Below are positions 5,300 through 8,043 of a stretch of 8,043 bases of DNA, piece by piece (within the stretch, counting starts at the first letter, position 1; each line of letters opens with the position of its first letter). A program made the translations under genes and the position numbers. The notes beneath the pieces were generated by a model, which worked only from the letters and a program-made list of their open reading frames with translations, did no database searches and was not told the DNA's origin. Source of the DNA: Candidatus Omnitrophota bacterium (GTDB taxonomy: Bacteria; Omnitrophota; Koll11; Duberdicusellales; 4484-171); NCBI GenBank assembly GCA_021735115.1, contig JAIPHQ010000028.1:1-8043 (forward strand), in the 5' to 3' direction.

Positions 5300-5913
5300 A
5301 AGGGTATTTTAATGTTAAAGAGTGAAAATATAAAAAGTACAATTGGCATTATAAACCACCTGAAAAATCCGAAAAAAACTAAAAAAATTACAATAAAAAA
5401 TCCATACGGTTCAAGTTGAAGATAATTGTGGATTGCTTTTGGAGGCAAAAAAGAAGTAACAATTCGCGAACCATCTAAGGGTGGTATCGGGATAAGGTTA
5501 AATACAGCAAGTATTAGGTTTAGAAATGCTCCCAAAAGAAGTATGTTTTTTAGAGGGAAATTTAATTTAATCAAAGTAATTAGAATTAAAGCCAAGAATA
5601 TATTGGCTAAGGGGCCAGATAGTCCAACCCACTTGATGTCTTTTTTAGGATTTTTGAAATGATTTGGGTTGATTGGGACTGGTTTTGCATATCCGATAGC
5701 AAATGTGCCTCGGGAAAGGACTAAAAGAAATATTGGCAAAAGTACAGTTCCGAATAAGTCGATATGGGCTAAGGGATTGAGAGTTAGCCGTCCAGAATTT
5801 TTTGGGGTAGGATCCCCTAATTTATGGGCGGTCCAACCGTGGCAATATTCATGGAAAGTAATTGAAAAAAAAAGAATGATTAAAAATAAAATTAATGAAA
5901 TTAAACTATCCAT
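5296..5913 (-). CDS. site-2 protease family (M50) membrane metalloprotease, 205 aa
   Basis: A polytopic membrane zinc protease of the compact COG1994-type M50 group, expected to cut transmembrane segments of unknown substrates. The HExxH motif is His21, Glu22 and His25 (FHEYCH) inside the first hydrophobic helix. The family block SGRLTLNPLAHID is at 40-52, SGPLAN at 99-104, and the third metal ligand is Asp147 in NLIPIPPLDG (139-148). Hydrophobic segments lie at about 4-24, 53-67, 97-117, 124-143 and 170-200. There is no PDZ domain, so it is the short form, and the length is normal. It begins 1 nt after the SH3-domain gene and overlaps aroB by 4 nt, so it is tightly coupled in the operon. No clear ribosome binding site is visible. 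Confidence 0.92.
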   Translation of the reverse strand: MDSLISLILFLIILFFSITFHEYCHGWTAHKLGDPTPKNSGRLTLNPLAHIDLFGTVLLPIFLLVLSRGTFAIGYAKPVPINPNHFKNPKKDIKWVGLSGPLANIFLALILITLIKLNFPLKNILLLGAFLNLILAVFNLIPIPPLDGSRIVTSFLPPKAIHNYLQLEPYGFFIVIFLVFFGFFRWFIMPIVLFIFSLFNIKIPL

Positions 5914-5914
5914 A

Positions 5915-6649
5915 TTATGGTTGTATTTTTTGGTTGTATGTTCTTTGTAGAAAGTTATAAGCTTCTTGTACTATTTTATCAGAAAGCTTATTTTTTTCAG
6001 CTAAGTAATAAAAAGGTACTTTGTGAGAATCTTCTAAGATAATATTTTCTAATACGTCTAGATAAAGGGCTGAATTTTCTAAAGAACCTGATTTTACTTT
6101 GCCAAAAAAGCAAGAAATTAATTCTGGATTATCTTTGCCTTTCTGGGAAAGTCCTGCAATCCTTTTATAAGGATTAATTGTTTTTTCTTCTTGGGTGGCT
6201 TCAACCAAAAGTTTACTGTGAACCCAGCCATAGGCATGTGGGTAACAAGATACCTCAAGCCAATCTTTTTTTTTGCTTTTTATTTTTATTTTATCATTTT
6301 TATCGAGTGAACCGATAATTTTTCCATCTAGGGAAGGCTGATTGCGGATATTAAGATTGTTAGCTTCAACCTCTCCTCTATTTTTTCCATCTGTTTTTAT
6401 AAATTCAGACCAAACCCAACAACTCAAACGAGCTGGTAATTTTATTTTATACCAATCATATTTCTCATCAATCACTTTGATTTTATCTTGGCTAGATAAG
6501 GTGCCGATAGAGTCAGAAAGAGAGGTCGAATCCAGACGGATATTAACTCCTTGTTTTGTTACCTTGTAGGTTTTATCTGAAGCAGTAAGTGGAAAAATCA
6601 AACAGGCAACTAAAACAAAAGCTAATAAAAAGATTTTAGTTGAGTACAT
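5915..6649 (-). CDS. exported protein with two bacterial SH3 domains, 244 aa
   Basis: An envelope protein with a signal peptide (basic residue at 5, hydrophobic 6-21, possible cleavage near residue 24) and two bacterial SH3 (SH3_3-like) repeats at about 27-86 and 92-150. Each repeat has the typical NIR motif (36-38 and a second one), a glycine turn and a W-containing strand (CWVW; GWVH). Such domains usually bind peptidoglycan or wall peptides. The C-terminal part (about 160-244) is predicted helical and is not recognised; no catalytic hydrolase domain is visible. The ATG at 6649 is chosen because it lies 1 nt after the previous stop and starts a proper signal peptide. An upstream in-frame ATG (6730) would add 27 very basic residues and overlap the preceding gene by 80 nt. 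An LVAC lipobox-like site (Cys16) makes a lipoprotein possible but less likely. Confidence 0.85.
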   Translation of the reverse strand: MYSTKIFLLAFVLVACLIFPLTASDKTYKVTKQGVNIRLDSTSLSDSIGTLSSQDKIKVIDEKYDWYKIKLPARLSCWVWSEFIKTDGKNRGEVEANNLNIRNQPSLDGKIIGSLDKNDKIKIKSKKKDWLEVSCYPHAYGWVHSKLLVEATQEEKTINPYKRIAGLSQKGKDNPELISCFFGKVKSGSLENSALYLDVLENIILEDSHKVPFYYLAEKNKLSDKIVQEAYNFLQRTYNQKIQP

Positions 6650-6650
6650 T

Positions 6651-6917
6651 TTATTCTTTAGGTGTCTTTTTACCGGCTTCTTCTTTGGATTGCTTTTCTG
6701 TTGTTTCGGAGTCTTTAGCAGCTTCTTCATTTTCCTTAGGTTTTTCTTTCTTTATTGCTTTCATTTTAACTACTTTTACTTTAGGTAGACCTAAGACAGA
6801 ATCTCCTTCTTCCCATTTGTCTTCTTCAAGCAAACGCTTAATTCTTTCCGAACGCTTCAATACTGAACGTTCTCCGCCAAGTTTTTGACCTCTTTTTAAT
6901 GATGGATGTAGTCCCAT
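6651..6917 (-). CDS. PVC-superphylum small basic signature protein (TIGR04137-like), 88 aa
   Basis: Residues 1-51 closely match the small basic protein recalled as a shared marker of Planctomycetes, Verrucomicrobia, Chlamydiae and relatives: MGLHPSLKRG, KLGG, RSVLKRSERI, KWEEGDSVLGLPKVKVVK. The family is thought to bind nucleic acid or act in a ribosome-like housekeeping role; the exact function is not settled. Residues 52-88 form a low-complexity Lys/Glu/Ala tail that is probably disordered. The ATG overlaps the stop of the SPOR gene by 1 nt (TAATG) and has a strong ribosome binding site, AAGGAGG, 5 nt upstream inside that gene's end. The next gene starts 1 nt after its stop, so it sits mid-operon. 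It is the strongest taxonomic marker in the window. Confidence 0.85.
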   Translation of the reverse strand: MGLHPSLKRGQKLGGERSVLKRSERIKRLLEEDKWEEGDSVLGLPKVKVVKMKAIKKEKPKENEEAAKDSETTEKQSKEEAGKKTPKE

Positions 6918-7447
6918 TACAACCTCCTTACTATACAGTCTTTGTAGATTTTTTTTAATTTTTTTAAATTTTCTTCAGCTTCTTTTTTATCTTTAAATTT
7001 TCCTGCATAAACTACCGAATATTCCCCTTTTTCTTTAATTTTTACAGAATAACCTTTTTTTCTTAATTTTTCAGCCTCTTGATTAGCGCTACTAAGTTTT
7101 CGAAACGAGGCTACCTGTATTCCATATAAGGGCTCTTTTGCTTCAATTATTTTATTCTTTTCTTTTATTTCTTCGGTGTCAGTTTTTTTAGCTTCTTTAA
7201 TTGTTTCGTTATTGATTTTGTCTTCAGCTGCAATATTTTCTTCTTGAGTTTTAATTTCTATCGACAAATCTTTTAGGGTTAACCTTCTACCTTTTTCTAC
7301 CCCCCAGGAGAAGGCAATAATAAATAAAAGAATAATTACAACTATGAGTAAAATAGCTGTGTCAACAGGTATAACTATTCCCTCTCTTTCTGGGTCTTTA
7401 TTTTTGTCTTTTTTTACCCCAAAAAGGTTTAATTGCCTAGGCCTCAT
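6917..7447 (-). CDS. membrane-anchored SPOR domain protein, 176 aa
   Basis: A bitopic inner-membrane protein: a basic cytosolic stretch (1-28), one transmembrane helix at about 30-49, a charged Glu/Lys/Ile-rich linker (about 55-105) and a C-terminal SPOR domain (107-176) beginning YGIQVASF. SPOR domains bind glycan strands stripped of stem peptides and commonly place proteins at division septa, so a role in cell division or envelope growth is likely. The start is placed at 7447. A longer frame opens at 7522, but its extra 25 residues are mostly translated palindrome (7483-7510) and overlap the ligase end. A promoter (7455-7482) lies immediately before the 7447 ATG and the ribosome binding site is weak, so its mRNA may be nearly leaderless. 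It overlaps the next start by 1 nt. Confidence 0.87.
   Translation of the reverse strand: MRPRQLNLFGVKKDKNKDPEREGIVIPVDTAILLIVVIILLFIIAFSWGVEKGRRLTLKDLSIEIKTQEENIAAEDKINNETIKEAKKTDTEEIKEKNKIIEAKEPLYGIQVASFRKLSSANQEAEKLRKKGYSVKIKEKGEYSVVYAGKFKDKKEAEENLKKLKKIYKDCIVRRL
6923..6929 (-). promoter_or_regulatory. strong ribosome binding site of the small basic protein
   Basis: On the minus strand AAGGAGG lies 5 nt before the ATG at 6917, inside the last codons of the SPOR gene. It is the best ribosome binding site of the minus-strand series; neighbours in the same operon have weak or none, suggesting this protein is made in higher amounts (inference). Confidence 0.8.
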
Positions 7448-7454
7448 CTGCCTT

Positions 7455-7482
7455 ATTATATGTGATTTTGTTAAAAAATCAA
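7455..7482 (-). promoter_or_regulatory. candidate promoter of the SPOR gene operon
   Basis: On the minus strand TTGATT (7477-7482) and a consensus TATAAT (7455-7460) are separated by 16 bp. The start of transcription would be at about 7448-7449, next to the ATG at 7447, leaving essentially no leader. The -35 element begins directly after the palindrome at 7483-7510. Confidence 0.55.
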
Positions 7483-7510
7483 GTAGGGGCACATTGCAAT
7501 GTGCCCCTAC
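7483..7510. repeat. perfect 28-bp palindrome, probable ligA terminator or dispersed repeat
   Basis: Two 14-nt arms (GTAGGGGCACATTG and its exact complement) abut with no spacer. The element begins 1 nt after the ligA stop codon and is far more GC-rich than its surroundings. On the minus strand it is followed by TTGATTTTTT, so it could stop ligA transcription. GTAGGGGC-type palindromes are also, from memory, common as dispersed intergenic repeats or terminal repeats of small non-autonomous elements. Both roles are possible. Confidence 0.8.
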
Positions 7511-7511
7511 A

Positions 7512-8043
7512 TTAAATACCAATCAATTTCAAAAAATTGTTTTCTGAAAGAATTTTAACCTTTTTTCCTTTAGCTTGGCTATATTTAGAGCCAGAGTTAT
7601 CTCCGGCTACCAAAAAGTCAGTGTTTTTACTTAGTGATGAGCTCCATTTTCCTCCTAACTCCTCTACTTTTTTTTGAGCTTGGCTGCGGCTGAAATTATT
7701 AAGTTGTCCAGTAAAGACAAAAGTTTTTCCGTTTAGCCGATCAGATTTTTTACTTTCTTCTTTTTTTGGCGCTAATCCTAATTTTTTGAATTCTTTTAAT
7801 GTCTTCTCAACTGATTTTTGTGAAAAAAACTTTACAATTGATTCAGCCATAACTGGCCCGATTTCATCTATTTTTTCTAAATCTTTTTCTTTTAAGTGAA
7901 TGATTTTATCAAGAGATTTGAAATGGTTGGCTAAGGTATTGCCAGCTTTTTTCCCAATGTGAGGAATACCCAGCCCAAATAAAAGATTACTTAAAGATTG
8001 GTTTTTACTTCTTGATATCGATTTTATTATATTATTTGCTTTT
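7512..8043 (-). CDS. ligA: NAD-dependent DNA ligase, C-terminal 176 residues (5' end outside window)
   Basis: LigA seals nicks in duplex DNA during replication and repair using NAD+. The frame is open to the window edge, so only the C-terminal quarter is seen. Helix-hairpin-helix repeats are visible in LFGLGIPHIGKKAGNTLANH (about 21-40 of this fragment) and in the segment EIGPVMAESIVKFF. The BRCT domain follows, with the LNGKTFVFTGQL opening, the conserved GGKW turn, KNTDFLVAGDNSGSK and a C-terminal KLIGI. The catalytic adenylation domain, OB fold and zinc finger lie upstream of the window. The stop codon is followed after 1 nt by the 28-bp palindrome. It probably heads or belongs to a separate transcript from the SPOR operon, though the short gap allows read-through. 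Confidence 0.95.
   Translation of the reverse strand, partial: KANNIIKSISRSKNQSLSNLLFGLGIPHIGKKAGNTLANHFKSLDKIIHLKEKDLEKIDEIGPVMAESIVKFFSQKSVEKTLKEFKKLGLAPKKEESKKSDRLNGKTFVFTGQLNNFSRSQAQKKVEELGGKWSSSLSKNTDFLVAGDNSGSKYSQAKGKKVKILSENNFLKLIGI

Noticed and set aside
6602..6613. Lipoprotein signal (LVAC) in the SH3-domain protein
   Set aside because: The hydrophobic stretch continues past the cysteine, so a normal signal peptide fits better; kept only as an alternative.
6650..6730. Upstream start for the SH3-domain gene at 6730
   Set aside because: It overlaps the preceding gene by 80 nt and places 27 basic residues before a clear signal peptide.
6640..6888. Plus-strand frame opposite the small basic protein, and similar frames at 2169-2387 and 4572-4826
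   Set aside because: They are antisense shadows of well-supported genes, with no ribosome binding site or recognisable domain.

Overview
The window is AT-rich, densely coded bacterial DNA. The best taxonomic clue is the small basic protein at 6651-6917, whose N-terminus matches the PVC-superphylum signature protein. Together with the DUF4416 gene, the tiny zinc-finger gene and the general gene style, this suggests a Candidatus Omnitrophota-like (PVC) genome. That assignment is inference from remembered families, not from a search.

Plus strand, 1-990: a short operon encodes an unrecognised 66-residue protein and a holin-like small membrane protein, and ends in a clear intrinsic terminator (532-567). 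A second unit follows: helically phased T-tracts, a strong extended -10 promoter (614-641), a leader of about 130 nt built from two adjoining hairpins and repeated sequence, then an orphan ribbon-helix-helix DNA-binding protein with an AT-hook-like arm and a TTG start (778-990). Positions 991-1545 hold no supportable gene.

Minus strand, 8043 down to 1546: a closely packed series runs right to left. It begins with the C-terminal 176 residues of NAD-dependent DNA ligase (ligA, cut by the window edge), then a perfect 28-bp palindrome that also looks like a terminator. Next come a membrane-anchored SPOR protein, the PVC small basic protein, a secreted double-SH3 protein, an M50 site-2-type protease and 3-dehydroquinate synthase (aroB). 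From the SPOR gene through aroB the junctions are only -4 to +1 nt. A good promoter just after aroB (4187-4215) opens a second group: a PilZ protein, a 59-residue Cys4 zinc-finger protein (3585-3764), a second PilZ protein, a DUF4416 protein and, after a 162-bp gap with a hairpin, a PflX-like radical SAM protein.

The first minus-strand group joins DNA repair, envelope or peptidoglycan-associated proteins and aromatic biosynthesis. The second looks like a small cyclic-di-GMP-related group of unknown output. The most unusual part is the structured leader before the ribbon-helix-helix gene, where two hairpins with unrelated stems carry the same loop motif and the second ends on the ribosome binding site. 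No tRNA, rRNA, cas gene, transposase or complete insertion sequence was seen.
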